From Paracoccus litorisediminis (lineage in GTDB: Bacteria; Pseudomonadota; Alphaproteobacteria; Rhodobacterales; Rhodobacteraceae), in NCBI RefSeq assembly GCF_009711205.1, contig NZ_WMIG01000009.1, forward strand, positions 62,001 to 126,000: a stretch of DNA of 64,000 nucleotides, read 5' to 3'. How positions within the stretch are numbered: the stretch's first letter is position 1; each line of letters starts with the position of its first letter. The notes below the pieces were generated by a model that was not told the DNA's origin, made no database searches, and was given only the letters and a program-made list of their open reading frames with translations. This document shows, in pieces, positions 17,792 to 26,509 of the stretch. The position numbers were made by a program, and so were the translations under genes.

Positions 17792-20124
17792 TAGCCCCCA
17801 TCGAAGAGGGCGCCGCGGGCGCGGCTCTCCAACTCGCGCAGGACTGCATCGGCGATCTGTCGCGGGTCTTGCCCGGGTTGGGCATAGACGGTGATCCCAC
17901 CGACATTGACCTGCGGCGCCGCAGTCGCCGCGACCTGATGGCCGGCAGACATGCGCGGTGCAGCCGGCATAATGTCCTCGATCGAGGCCGCTGCAGAAGG
18001 CATTGCCCCGAGGGCGCTGCCCAGGGCCGCGATCTTCCCGGCATTGCGGGCCATCACCAGCAACTGGCGGTTATGGGCAATGAAGCCGGCGCGGTGTTCA
18101 TACATCGCCTCAGGCCCGCGTTCGCCGACGATCAGCGGGCCGGGCCGGAATGCCCCGCCGACGGCACGCATCTGCGGCGCGCCGTTGACGCGGCGGTTCC
18201 ATTCACCCTCGGCGGTTTCGCCCGGCTGCCGACCGGTGAACCAGCCCGAGACCTTGTCCCCAATGGCAGCGCCATTTTCTTTGACCCATGTCAGGCCGTC
18301 GAGAACCGGCTTCAGGACGCCTCCGAGCCAGGCAAACTTGTCGCCGATCCACTGCAGCACCGGCCCGAAATAGGCCTTCAATCCGTCCCATGCCGCCTTG
18401 ATCGGATCGAGCATCCCGATCTTGTCGAGAACTGGCGCGATCCAGTTGGTCCACGCCACGGTGAAGATGTTCGCCACACCTTCCCAGAGTGTTTCCCAAT
18501 ATCCGGTCATCCCACTCCAGACGGTCTTGATGCCCTGCCAAGCTTGCCCGAGATCGCCGGTGAAGACGCCACTGACGAACTGGGCGAAGCCGATGAAGGT
18601 CTTGCCGACATTCCCCCAGAGCTTCTGGAACCACGGCCCGACCGCGTCCCAGTTCCGGTAAATCAAGTAGGCCGCACCAGCGATCGCCGTGATCGTCGCG
18701 CCAATCGGGTTCGCGGCAATCGCCAGAGAGACAAGCCGAAACCCGGTCGAAACAAGACCGAGGCTGACGCTGATGGCATTGAGCCCGATGGAGAGCGTGC
18801 GCAAGGCGCCGCCAAGAGCGAACAGCCCGGCAAAGCGAAGCGCAACGAGCGCACCCCGGAAGGCGATGAAACCGCCGGCGGCGAGCGCGAGATTACCGAT
18901 CAGCTTGGGATGGGCTGCTGCGAGGGTGGTCACCTGATCGATCACCGGCCCGAAAATCTCCATGAGCTGCCGCAGCGGCGGGATCAGGGCATCGCCGATC
19001 GCGATGGCAAGATCCGTGATCCGGTTGCCGAAGGTGATCAGCTGGGAGGCGAAGACCCCATTCCGGGTCTGGAACTCCTTGAAAGCCGAGCCTGCATAGC
19101 TCGCCTCGTTCGAGACCATGCCGACACTGTCCCTGATCAGATCAAGGTTGGTCAACAGCGGCCCGAGCGCCCGGGCCTCATCGCCGAAGATGTCCGACGA
19201 GACCGAGGCCTGAACATGCTTCGGCAGCTTTGCGAGGCGTTCCATGACATCGATGGTCGTTGCGACTGCATCCTCCTGCATGCGGCGCGCGACTTTCTCG
19301 CTGTCCAGACCAAGCGCTCGCATGGCCGCGGCCTGGCGCTTGGTGGCGCTGCGGCCCTTGGTCAGGGCACGCCCCATATTGAGGAAGCTGGTGGCCGCAA
19401 CCTCGCTTTGCGCACCAGAGGACAGCATGGCCGAGCCGAAGGCGGCGGTCTGTTCCGCGGTAAAGCCGAACTGCTTGCCCATGGCCCCGACCCTGCGCAC
19501 CACGTCGAGAACATCTGCCGCACTCGACGCCTGGGCATTGGAAAGATGGTTCATGGCGTCGAAGAGCTTGACGGTCTCGCCGATGGTCAGCCCGAGTCCG
19601 GTCTTCAGCTTGGCCATCGCATCACCGGCATCGCCCGCAGCGATATCGAATGCGGTGCCGATTTTGGCGGCGCTTTCGGTAAAGGTAATGAGATCATCGC
19701 CAGCGATCCCCGCCTGCCCTGCAGCGGCCGCGATCTCGGCCAGGCCGGTGACGGTCATCGGGACTTCCTTCGACAGGTCCCGCAGATCCTTCTTGAACAA
19801 TTGCAAAGCTTCCGGAGAGTCGAAGTCGACCACCTTGGTCACATCGGCCATGGCGCTTTCAAAATCCATGGCGGCCTTCACCGGCCCCCCGATTGCGCCT
19901 TTCAACGCATAGAACGCGCCGACGGCATCGAGCACGCCACCGCGCGCCTTTTCGATCGCGGCGTCGTTCTGGCGGATCGCGGTGCCGATCTGGTTTTGTG
20001 CAGAGCCAAGCGCGCTGCCGATTGCGCCAAGCTTGGCATTGGCCTCGGAAACGGCGCGGCTGAGCGTGGCCGCAACCACGCCGCCGATGGTGATCGTTGC
20101 ATTAAGTCTTTGGTTTCCGGCCAC
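17788..20124 (-). CDS. Tail tape measure protein (P2 gpT position)
   Basis: A 778-residue protein. The N-terminal coiled-coil region (LSRAVSEANAKLGAIGSALG) is followed by the TP901-type core, with FESAMADVTKVVDFDSPEAL and the AAAAGQAGIAGDDLITF segment near residues 85-150. Hydrophobic helices occur around 395-480. C-terminal GERGPEAMYEHR resembles the conserved C-terminal hub-binding segment. Tape measure length sets tail length; at about 1.5 angstrom per residue this implies a tail near 115 nm, an estimate only. It starts within the frameshifted E/E' reading frame. Confidence 0.93.
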   Translation of the reverse strand: MAGNQRLNATITIGGVVAATLSRAVSEANAKLGAIGSALGSAQNQIGTAIRQNDAAIEKARGGVLDAVGAFYALKGAIGGPVKAAMDFESAMADVTKVVDFDSPEALQLFKKDLRDLSKEVPMTVTGLAEIAAAAGQAGIAGDDLITFTESAAKIGTAFDIAAGDAGDAMAKLKTGLGLTIGETVKLFDAMNHLSNAQASSAADVLDVVRRVGAMGKQFGFTAEQTAAFGSAMLSSGAQSEVAATSFLNMGRALTKGRSATKRQAAAMRALGLDSEKVARRMQEDAVATTIDVMERLAKLPKHVQASVSSDIFGDEARALGPLLTNLDLIRDSVGMVSNEASYAGSAFKEFQTRNGVFASQLITFGNRITDLAIAIGDALIPPLRQLMEIFGPVIDQVTTLAAAHPKLIGNLALAAGGFIAFRGALVALRFAGLFALGGALRTLSIGLNAISVSLGLVSTGFRLVSLAIAANPIGATITAIAGAAYLIYRNWDAVGPWFQKLWGNVGKTFIGFAQFVSGVFTGDLGQAWQGIKTVWSGMTGYWETLWEGVANIFTVAWTNWIAPVLDKIGMLDPIKAAWDGLKAYFGPVLQWIGDKFAWLGGVLKPVLDGLTWVKENGAAIGDKVSGWFTGRQPGETAEGEWNRRVNGAPQMRAVGGAFRPGPLIVGERGPEAMYEHRAGFIAHNRQLLVMARNAGKIAALGSALGAMPSAAASIEDIMPAAPRMSAGHQVAATAAPQVNVGGITVYAQPGQDPRQIADAVLRELESRARGALFDGGY

Positions 20125-20490
20125 GGGGCAGCCCCTCTATCCACCAGATGAAACGGCTGACGGGCATTGCCCCAATTTCTGCGGCGCCCCAGCCGGTGTG
20201 GGATGCAAGCGCCAAGGCGAAGTGGCGGATCTCTTCCGGCTTCAGTCCAAAAAACTGGTGAGCGCGTTCTGCAGGCGGCGATAATTGCGGCTGGTCAGCT
20301 TGGCGATCTCTTCTGGGGCAAGGCTGCATAGATTGCCCAGCATGGCGATCTCGCGCTGCTCAGCCGTACCCTTGGTGGCCAGCTGATCTTCGACCAGCGG
20401 CTCGCGCATGGTCACAAACGATCCGCCATGCATCGCAACGGTCAGGCTGCCATCGGCGTTTTCGGAGATGTAGTCGGGTCTGTCGGTCAT
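20102..20490 (-). CDS. Frameshifted tail assembly protein (P2 gpE+E'-like)
   Basis: The long product formed when ribosomes slip -1 on T-TTT-TTG at 20248-20254. It begins with the 82-residue gpE-like frame and, after slippage, continues with FGLKPEEIRHFALALASHTG to a stop at 20102. In P2 the E and E+E' products are tail assembly proteins encoded just before the tape measure gene T; the order, overlap and slip site are the same here. The slippery codons AGT-TTT-TTG are in the zero frame, and the -1 frame is open for about 48 codons. This is inference from exact signal and context, not from observed protein. Confidence 0.82.
20242..20490 (-). CDS. Tail assembly protein (P2 gpE-like), zero-frame product
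   Basis: An 82-residue protein, MTDRPDYISENADGSLTVAM..., with the C-terminal helix LAPEEIAKLTSRNYRRLQN typical of the gpE/Phage_TAC family. It terminates 4 nt after the slippery heptamer. It sits between the tube (FII) and the tape measure, as in P2. Confidence 0.85.
   Translation of the reverse strand: MTDRPDYISENADGSLTVAMHGGSFVTMREPLVEDQLATKGTAEQREIAMLGNLCSLAPEEIAKLTSRNYRRLQNALTSFLD
20248..20254 (-). other. Programmed -1 frameshift site T-TTT-TTG
   Basis: The minus-strand heptamer TTTTTTG is in the zero frame as (AG)T-TTT-TTG, followed by GAC-TGA. This is the same heptamer reported for P2 gene E. Confidence 0.8.
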
Positions 20491-20510
20491 TTGCGTGCTC
20501 GCTTCGAGGA

Positions 20511-21017
20511 TCAGATACCCAGCGCGGCGCGCTGAGCTGCCAGACGATCGGTGCCGCCGGTGATGCGGATCATGTTGATCACGTCGATTTCGCTGATCAC
20601 CACGCCGTCGACCTCTTCCTTGTAGTAATCGAGGCGAATAGTGACGGTCAGCTGAGGCTTCTGGCCCGCCGCCCAGGTGCCGCGGGCCAGGGTCACGATC
20701 TTGCCGCGCATGGTATGAACCACCGGCTTGACCTTGCCATCATAGCTTTCGAGAGCACCGCGCGCGGTGAAGGGCACTACCTGCCCCTCGGCCACGCCCC
20801 ACAGCGCCAGAACATCGGCGTCATAGGAGATCAGGGCAAAGGACGATTCCATGACCTCCTGCCCCATGTCGAGGGTGGTGAAGCCGTCCATGCCGCCGCC
20901 ACGATAGTCCTCGGTCTGCAGCGAGAGGTCGGGCGGATTGTATTCGTCGATCTGGCCGGCATAGCCGCGGCCATCAACGAAGAGATTGATGTTCTTCAGA
21001 ACGTCGCGCGCGGCCAT
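20511..21017 (-). CDS. Tail tube protein (P2 gpFII-like)
   Basis: A 168-residue major tube protein. MAARDVLKNINLFVDGRGYA at the start and KVKPVVHTMRGKIVTLARG in the middle are typical of gpFII. ATGA overlap with the sheath stop. It is the inner tube that polymerises on the tape measure. Confidence 0.92.
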   Translation of the reverse strand: MAARDVLKNINLFVDGRGYAGQIDEYNPPDLSLQTEDYRGGGMDGFTTLDMGQEVMESSFALISYDADVLALWGVAEGQVVPFTARGALESYDGKVKPVVHTMRGKIVTLARGTWAAGQKPQLTVTIRLDYYKEEVDGVVISEIDVINMIRITGGTDRLAAQRAALGI

Positions 21018-22447
21018 CAGACGAGCTCCTCGAGATAATCGGTGGTCAGGATCGAGCGGAAGGTGATGTGCTCGGCCGGATAGGGGGCGGTGAAGTCGAA
21101 GTTGAAGAACACCTTGCCGTCGGCAATCGCGGCAGCGGTGTTCAGGTCCGGATCGGCCCAGCAGCGACCGCCGATCAGCGCCCCCTGCGCGACGAGCTGG
21201 CGGATATAGGCGTTCACGCCCTCCTCGACCTCGCGCAGGTAGTTCTTGGTGATGTTGGGATCGACGGCCCAGAGATGCGCCTTCAGGATGCTGTCGTTCA
21301 GCATGTCCGCCGTGCGGCGCAACGAGAGGAATGCCCATTTCGCGTCGGAGGACAGGGTGCGGTTGCCCCAAAGCCGGAAGCCGTCCTGGCGGATAATCGT
21401 GGCGATATTCTGTTCGTTCAGCAGATTGGCCCGGGCATTGGCATCGCCAAGCTTGAAGTCGACAGCACGCACCGTGCCGACGATGCCGTTGATCACCTGG
21501 TTCGATGGCGACCACCAGAAGCCGCGGTCATTGTCGATCTTGGCAATCAGGCCAGCAACGCGGGCCGAGGCCGGTTCGGAGGTGAGGGCACCGGCACTGT
21601 CGGCAACCAGCACCCATGGATCCACGACATAGACGCGAGGCGATCCGAAATCGCCGCCATAGGCGATGGCGGCCGCATCCGTGGTGTTCGGGCCGTCGGC
21701 GATGATCACCGCGCGAAGGCGCTCGGCGATACCGACCAGTTCGGCCATGACGGCATTGCCGACAGTGCCGCGGGTCGAGGTGAAGGTCGCGCCGGTGCCA
21801 GCGCCCGCGCCCGCAGGCAGGGCGAAGGTTGGGGCTGAGGTATAGCCGGAACCAGGATTGACGACGGTCACCGCAGTGACACTGCCGCCAGCAATCGTCG
21901 CGTCGATTGCGGCCCCCGAACCGGTGCCGGTCACGGTCAGGCGGTGGGTGCCATTGGTATATCCCGAACCGCCGGCAGTGATGGTGACGCCGGTGATCCC
22001 ATTCGCGGAACGCTGATGGGTGAAGCCCGGGACGCAGAGGATCCGGGGCGAATAGCCAACGACGCTCTCGGCCGAGAGCAGCGCATGCACGCCCTCATAC
22101 TGGCCATTGATCGCATTCACCCCGCCCAGGATATTGGCCAGGGTCTCGGCCTCGGTCGTGCCTTCCTCGACGCGCACCACGATGACCACGGCGCCGATCT
22201 GGTCGAGGATGCCGTCCAGCGCGGCAGGAAGCGTCCCCTCCCCGGTCTGCGCTTCGGTCATGTCGAGTTTGGCGGCTTCCGCGCGGCTGCCCGCGATCAG
22301 GACCGGGGTATCGAGCGGAAAGGTGGCCGGGTCCGCATCAGGGGCAGTCCCGACGATACCGATCACGGACGACCGAACCGTGCGAATGGGGCGCGGGCCG
22401 GTGTCGATCTCGATCACCTCGACGCCGTGAAGGAAAGTCTCGGGCAT
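21017..22447 (-). CDS. Contractile tail sheath protein (P2 gpFI-like) with inserted repeat domain
   Basis: A 476-residue sheath subunit. The N-terminus PETFLHGVEVIEIDTGPRPI and the C-terminal core (NRTLSSDAKWAFLSLRRTAD, VDPNITKNYLREVEEGVNAY) match gpFI. It is about 80 residues longer than P2 FI (396). The excess is a glycine-rich beta repeat at residues about 150-227 with two GSGYT motifs (TAGGSGYTNG and NPGSGYTSAP), inserted right after RILCVPGFTHQ. The upstream region holds one copy of the 18-bp late element (22507-22524). Confidence 0.93.
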   Translation of the reverse strand: MPETFLHGVEVIEIDTGPRPIRTVRSSVIGIVGTAPDADPATFPLDTPVLIAGSRAEAAKLDMTEAQTGEGTLPAALDGILDQIGAVVIVVRVEEGTTEAETLANILGGVNAINGQYEGVHALLSAESVVGYSPRILCVPGFTHQRSANGITGVTITAGGSGYTNGTHRLTVTGTGSGAAIDATIAGGSVTAVTVVNPGSGYTSAPTFALPAGAGAGTGATFTSTRGTVGNAVMAELVGIAERLRAVIIADGPNTTDAAAIAYGGDFGSPRVYVVDPWVLVADSAGALTSEPASARVAGLIAKIDNDRGFWWSPSNQVINGIVGTVRAVDFKLGDANARANLLNEQNIATIIRQDGFRLWGNRTLSSDAKWAFLSLRRTADMLNDSILKAHLWAVDPNITKNYLREVEEGVNAYIRQLVAQGALIGGRCWADPDLNTAAAIADGKVFFNFDFTAPYPAEHITFRSILTTDYLEELV

Positions 22448-22506
22448 GATGCCTCACCTGCGGGGTTGAAATCCTTCCCGCAGGATGGCCGCCAGAAACT
22501 CGCCAA

Positions 22507-22524
22507 TCCTCTGGCGGTTTTTCA
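22507..22524 (-). repeat. 18-bp late-region element, copy E
   Basis: Minus strand TGAAAAACCGCCAGAGGA, two mismatches from the consensus, 59 nt before the sheath start codon. Intergenic. Confidence 0.7.
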
Positions 22525-22611
22525 GAGAGCTTAAATCACAAAATGATTGCCAAACCGGTCGCAGACCGTTCCCCTGAAATCATTGTTTGTTATTGATGAT
22601 GGAGTTCGAGC

Positions 22612-23481
22612 ATGCAGGTCAAAGAAGATCTGGAGATTGCAATTCGTCTCGACGTTTCGACATCCGCGACAGTTTTGCCGACAAACGCCGTTCCCCCTTC
22701 AGCAGATCCAAACAGCGCTGGTCTCGAGGCCATCGCTATCTCCACCCAAAAGGCCATCGCGTTCGAGGCGATCACAAGATGCTTGTGGTCAATTGGCGAA
22801 ACCGAGCAACATCCATCGGTTGCAAGCCTTCTGTCATTTTCGCTCGAAAACTCCTTCACCGAGCTTCCTGATCATCAGGACAATTTCCTGGCACAACTGG
22901 GCTTCAGGCGTCGGTATGACGACAGCTACGAGATCTCTCTCCCCAATCTTGGGTTAACCGTCCTCATAGCCTTCGAGAGACAAGAGATCGAACGCGGAAG
23001 CATCTATCGCAAGACGCGGACCAGGATTCTTATCACCTCGAAAGATACAAAGGATGTCGTCAAGGCAGTGCTTGCGACCCTTATCGGCTCGGCTCTTGCG
23101 AGCTGTGCGATCAGTCCCGAGCCAATGGATTTCGCTTACAGTCTTCGTACCCAACCCATATACATCTGTACGATCAACGCCTCGATGCAGGGGAACAACG
23201 AAGAGATTGTACGAGAAGCCGCAGAAATGCTGTCGACGACCGAGTTCCGCTCCAAAGAGCATGAGATGGAAGTTTGGAAAGCACGACAAATGTGTCTGGC
23301 GGCCGCCGGATTCGATCCAGGGCCAATTGACGGAATCCCGGGTGACAGGACGATGAAGGCGGCGGAGAGCTATTCTGCGGCTTTCGATAACGTTCAAATC
23401 CTCTGGTCGTCTTCAGTTTTCGCGCGACACCTCATCTACCACAGCTTCGTGCGGCACGAATTACTTCGCCAGATGAAATAG
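22612..23481 (+). CDS. Opposite-strand cargo gene in the tail operon, unknown function
   Basis: A 289-residue protein encoded against the late operon, between sheath and baseplate W. No overall family is recognised. The C-terminal part has a peptidoglycan-binding-1-like motif, AAGFDPGPIDGIPGDRTMKA (residues about 227-246), which may be a fold remnant or interaction module. The first 60 residues are low-complexity Ala/Thr/Ser. A patch near residues 145-165 (AVLATLIGSALASCAI) is hydrophobic. Composition is clearly less GC-rich than its neighbours. GGAG lies 9 nt upstream of the ATG. These are the hallmarks of a moron expressed from its own promoter in the lysogen. Confidence 0.75.
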   Translation: MQVKEDLEIAIRLDVSTSATVLPTNAVPPSADPNSAGLEAIAISTQKAIAFEAITRCLWSIGETEQHPSVASLLSFSLENSFTELPDHQDNFLAQLGFRRRYDDSYEISLPNLGLTVLIAFERQEIERGSIYRKTRTRILITSKDTKDVVKAVLATLIGSALASCAISPEPMDFAYSLRTQPIYICTINASMQGNNEEIVREAAEMLSTTEFRSKEHEMEVWKARQMCLAAAGFDPGPIDGIPGDRTMKAAESYSAAFDNVQILWSSSVFARHLIYHSFVRHELLRQMK

Positions 23482-23495
23482 TTCTGCCTTTAACT

Positions 23496-23834
23496 TCAAC
23501 TGATCTCGAGGCCGTCGATCCGCACCGGAGTCCCGGTTGGGGTGTAGACGCCCACCAGTGACAGGTGAACCTTGCCCGGCGCCGGGATGCTGGCGGTGAC
23601 CTGTTCGACATAGATGCGCGGTTCCCATGTCGCCAGCGCGATGAAGGTTTCGGCATAGAGATCGACCAGCGTTTCGTCGTTCAACGGTGCGTCGACCAGC
23701 TCGGGCAGGCGCGAGCCATAGGCGCGACGCATCACGCGTGTGCCAATCGGCGTGGTCAGGATGTCGCGGATACTCTGCCGCAGATGATCGATGCCATCGA
23801 GACGGCGTCCGGTCGTGGCGTTCATGCCTGCCAT
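23496..23834 (-). CDS. Baseplate protein W (P2 gpW / T4 gp25-like)
   Basis: A 112-residue lysozyme-like baseplate wedge protein. DHLRQSIRDILTTPIGTRVM followed by RRAYGSRLPELVD is the gp25 family signature. It starts 4 nt after the gpV stop. It is the last gene of the leftward baseplate block before the cargo gene. Confidence 0.92.
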   Translation of the reverse strand: MAGMNATTGRRLDGIDHLRQSIRDILTTPIGTRVMRRAYGSRLPELVDAPLNDETLVDLYAETFIALATWEPRIYVEQVTASIPAPGKVHLSLVGVYTPTGTPVRIDGLEIS

Positions 23835-23838
23835 TGCC

Positions 23839-24330
23839 TCACCCCACTGGCCCGCTGGTCTGGCTGCCGCCCGAACTGACCCCGCCATGAACATGCCGCG
23901 TCAGGCTGATGCCATTGGCGACGACATCGCCATTCACGATGATATTGCCGGGTGCCGTCACCGATATCGACCCGCCGACGACCGAGATCGAGACCCCGCC
24001 CGGCATGTCGATGCGGTAGGTGCCACCATCCGAGCTGGGTGCCGGATAGGCATCGCTGGGCAGGCTGCCGATGATGACGCCCTGCCCGGTGTCACCCATC
24101 GGCGACAGGATCACGACCTGCTCGCCGGGTACCGGTGGCGACCAGATCCTTGCGCCGCCCGCTCGCGCAGTGCTGAAGCGCAACCAGGCGCTTTCGGTCT
24201 CGCCGCCGAAGGTGACCTTCGCCTCGGCCGCGGCAGGGTCGACCTCGGTGATCGTCGCGAAGCGGACCAGGTTGGCAAGCCGTCGCTCCAGCTCGGCCAT
24301 CGCGAGCTGCCCCATGTCGGCACCGCGCAT
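23839..24330 (-). CDS. Baseplate spike protein V (P2 gpV-like)
   Basis: A 163-residue membrane-piercing spike. The OB-fold (FATITEVDPAAAEAKVTFGG, WSPPVPGEQVVILSPMGD) is followed by a beta-helix and the apex motif RHVHGG, whose His-x-His arrangement binds iron in related spikes. ATGA overlap with the preceding gene. Slightly shorter than P2 gpV (211). Confidence 0.92.
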   Translation of the reverse strand: MRGADMGQLAMAELERRLANLVRFATITEVDPAAAEAKVTFGGETESAWLRFSTARAGGARIWSPPVPGEQVVILSPMGDTGQGVIIGSLPSDAYPAPSSDGGTYRIDMPGGVSISVVGGSISVTAPGNIIVNGDVVANGISLTRHVHGGVSSGGSQTSGPVG

Positions 24331-24863
24331 CAGATGCCCCCAACGGGGGCGTAATCCCCCGCATGTGGCACGCCGATATTCGGAACCTGGCTGGTCAGCA
24401 CCTCGGACGGGATGGGATCACCATCGTCCCAGATGCTCTTGCCGATATGGATGGTCTGTCGCCATTCCACGGCCCAGACCTCGAACTGGTCCAGGTCTGG
24501 ATCAAAATCGCGGGGCGCGATCGCGCTAATGGTCGCCGCTTCTACCGGAAGACCCCAGCGCTGCCCTTGCGCGTGATGCGCGATGTCGGCCGCCAGCTTG
24601 GCCACCTGAACCTTGGCGCCGATGTCGCGGAAGCCCACGATCACCGTCGCCTCGATATGAGCGATGACGGCCAGCTGCTCAGTTCCGGGATTGTCCGTCG
24701 GCTCCAGCTCGACCAGTTCGATCAGGCAGGCGGGCAGCGCCAAGTTGCGGCGATCGGTCCGGAACGCTTCTACCAGCTGAAGCCGGGGGTAAGCCGACCA
24801 GATCGATTTCACGATGGCCGCGAAGAACCGATCGAGATCAAGCGCGGTATCCGGCTGTGGCAT
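24330..24863 (-). CDS. Phage tail-associated protein of unknown exact role
   Basis: A 177-residue protein between the tail-fibre-like gene and gpV. LDLDRFFAAIVKSIWSAYPR at the N-terminus and a beta-rich middle (IEATVIVGFRDIGAKVQ) resemble tail terminator/completion proteins such as Mu gp37 in general style, but no diagnostic motif is seen. GAGGACATAGA precedes the ATG. Coupled to gpV by ATGA. Confidence 0.6.
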   Translation of the reverse strand: MPQPDTALDLDRFFAAIVKSIWSAYPRLQLVEAFRTDRRNLALPACLIELVELEPTDNPGTEQLAVIAHIEATVIVGFRDIGAKVQVAKLAADIAHHAQGQRWGLPVEAATISAIAPRDFDPDLDQFEVWAVEWRQTIHIGKSIWDDGDPIPSEVLTSQVPNIGVPHAGDYAPVGGI

Positions 24864-24915
24864 TCTATGTCCTCACACCTGAAGGGAACGACGCGCGGCG
24901 TCTCTCATTCCCGGC

Positions 24916-25923
24916 TCACCTGTAGATGATGCCATTGGCCGTCAGGGTGTTGACCGCGATATTGGTGCCGCCGATAGCACCGTAGGCGCTGATCCGGCTG
25001 CCGCGGGTCGCGACAATGTCGCTGGTGCTGTCGGAGGCAGCCTTCCGGCATTGGGCATTCCCTGCATAGATGATCGCGCCGTCGCGGGCCTCGATGCCCA
25101 CCGAGCCCGCCCCGGTACAGATGCCATTGCCGATATTCACCGAGGCCAAGTTCTGCGCCAGAACGCCGCGCACCGCGCAGCCGCTGACGTCGACATCAAT
25201 GGCGCTGACCGTGGTCGATCCGCCGGCATTGATCCCGTTCTCGCCCGCGTTCGAGAAGATCGCACCCGTCGCACTCAGGCGCCCGCCCATGGCCACGTTC
25301 GCGCCATCGGCCCCGGCCAACTTGACCCCGGCACCGCCGAGCACCGTCGCGCCGCCACCGTCGCCGCACAACACCCCGCAACGATCAGTCGCGCTGCCGG
25401 TGTTCATCATGGTGAACAGCTGCCCGATCCGGGGCAGGACGCCACCATCGAGCACCCCGAAGGCCGGGATCCGGATACCGAATTGCTGGGTCAGATAGGC
25501 CCGGTCAATGAAGGTTTCGGCATCGTCGCCGGTGATGGTGATCCAGCCCATGTTGAGGCCTGAGATCAGCACCTGCTCGGCCATGATGAAGCCCGAGAGC
25601 AGCCGCAGTTCGGTGATGAAGCCGCCCGGTTTGTAGGCCGGTCGGCGTTCGGACAGCGCGATCAGCGCCTCATTGATGGTAAGGAATTCCCCACCTGCCC
25701 CGACCGTGACCAGATCCGCGGCCTTGACCGCCATATTGTCGATCCGGGTCTTCAGATAGCGCGTGCGATCCGTCAGTTCGCGCAGCGGCCAGTTCAGCAG
25801 GCCTTGGTTATCCTCGGGATCCACCGGGCCACCGGTCGGTTGCCAGCCGTTTTGCAGCATCGGCACGGTCTCGGGGAACTGATCGAGTTCGGCAAAGGTG
25901 GGGACTGATGCAACATCAACCAT
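24916..25923 (-). CDS. Putative tail fibre/collar protein with beta-helix
   Basis: A 335-residue protein. The N-terminal 70 residues (LDQFPETVPMLQNGWQPTGG, LLNWPLRELTDRTRYLKTRI) are typical of the virion-anchoring part of tail fibres. The rest is a run of short GxxxxAxxG repeats (for example GGRLSATGAIFSNAGENGIN) consistent with a right-handed beta-helix. It overlaps gpI by 8 nt, the P2 gpH position. Host receptor is unknown. Confidence 0.8.
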   Translation of the reverse strand: MVDVASVPTFAELDQFPETVPMLQNGWQPTGGPVDPEDNQGLLNWPLRELTDRTRYLKTRIDNMAVKAADLVTVGAGGEFLTINEALIALSERRPAYKPGGFITELRLLSGFIMAEQVLISGLNMGWITITGDDAETFIDRAYLTQQFGIRIPAFGVLDGGVLPRIGQLFTMMNTGSATDRCGVLCGDGGGATVLGGAGVKLAGADGANVAMGGRLSATGAIFSNAGENGINAGGSTTVSAIDVDVSGCAVRGVLAQNLASVNIGNGICTGAGSVGIEARDGAIIYAGNAQCRKAASDSTSDIVATRGSRISAYGAIGGTNIAVNTLTANGIIYR

Positions 25924-26509
25924 TTTGGCCCTCGTAGATATAGGTGTTGCCAAGCGTGACGCGGTCGCCGATCAGCCATTGATCGTCGCCGAGCAGATAG
26001 CGCTGGTCGGAAAGGGAAATGCGCCGCAGCCGGCACCGCGCCGGAACCACGGTTTCAAGGCGCATGGCAATGCGATCGGCCTCGCCGTGGCGGATCCGCG
26101 TCGGGATCTCGATCCAGTAATCCGCCCAGAATGGATCTTCCGGTCCCAACCGCCATGCCCCACCGAGCTCAAGGTCCGCGCCTCCGATACGGGGCAGGTC
26201 ACGGTCCTCGATCAGGATTGCATCCGGATGGCCGAGCATCGCCAGAAACTGCGCGACTGCCGGGCGCGTGCCCTTGATGCGGTGAAACGCGATAGAGGCC
26301 GCCATTGCCGCGCGCTTCTCGGCCTCGGTCCAGTCGGGATTCCATTCATCGACGGACAGTGCCCAGGCCAGCCATGGCAGGAATGCCACCGGCACATCGG
26401 CCGGGTCCCACATCTGCCCTGCCAGAGTTGGGATGAGGTTCGCACGCGCCATCGCGGTCGAAACCGCCCGTTCAGTCGCCGTCGCATTGTTCGGCAAGAG
26501 GTCAGTCAC
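25916..26509 (-). CDS. Baseplate wedge protein I (P2 gpI-like)
   Basis: A 197-residue tail protein of the gpI family. LIPTLAGQMWDPADVPVAFL then LPWLAWALSVDEWN is the family hallmark, and the KGTRPAVAQFLAMLG helix follows. ATGA overlap with gpJ. It joins fibres to the baseplate. Confidence 0.93.
   Translation of the reverse strand: MTDLLPNNATATERAVSTAMARANLIPTLAGQMWDPADVPVAFLPWLAWALSVDEWNPDWTEAEKRAAMAASIAFHRIKGTRPAVAQFLAMLGHPDAILIEDRDLPRIGGADLELGGAWRLGPEDPFWADYWIEIPTRIRHGEADRIAMRLETVVPARCRLRRISLSDQRYLLGDDQWLIGDRVTLGNTYIYEGQNG

Noticed and set aside
17869..20151. 760-codon plus-strand frame opposite the tape measure gene
   Set aside because: Shadow of the tape measure protein; Arg/Gly/Gln-biased and without motifs.
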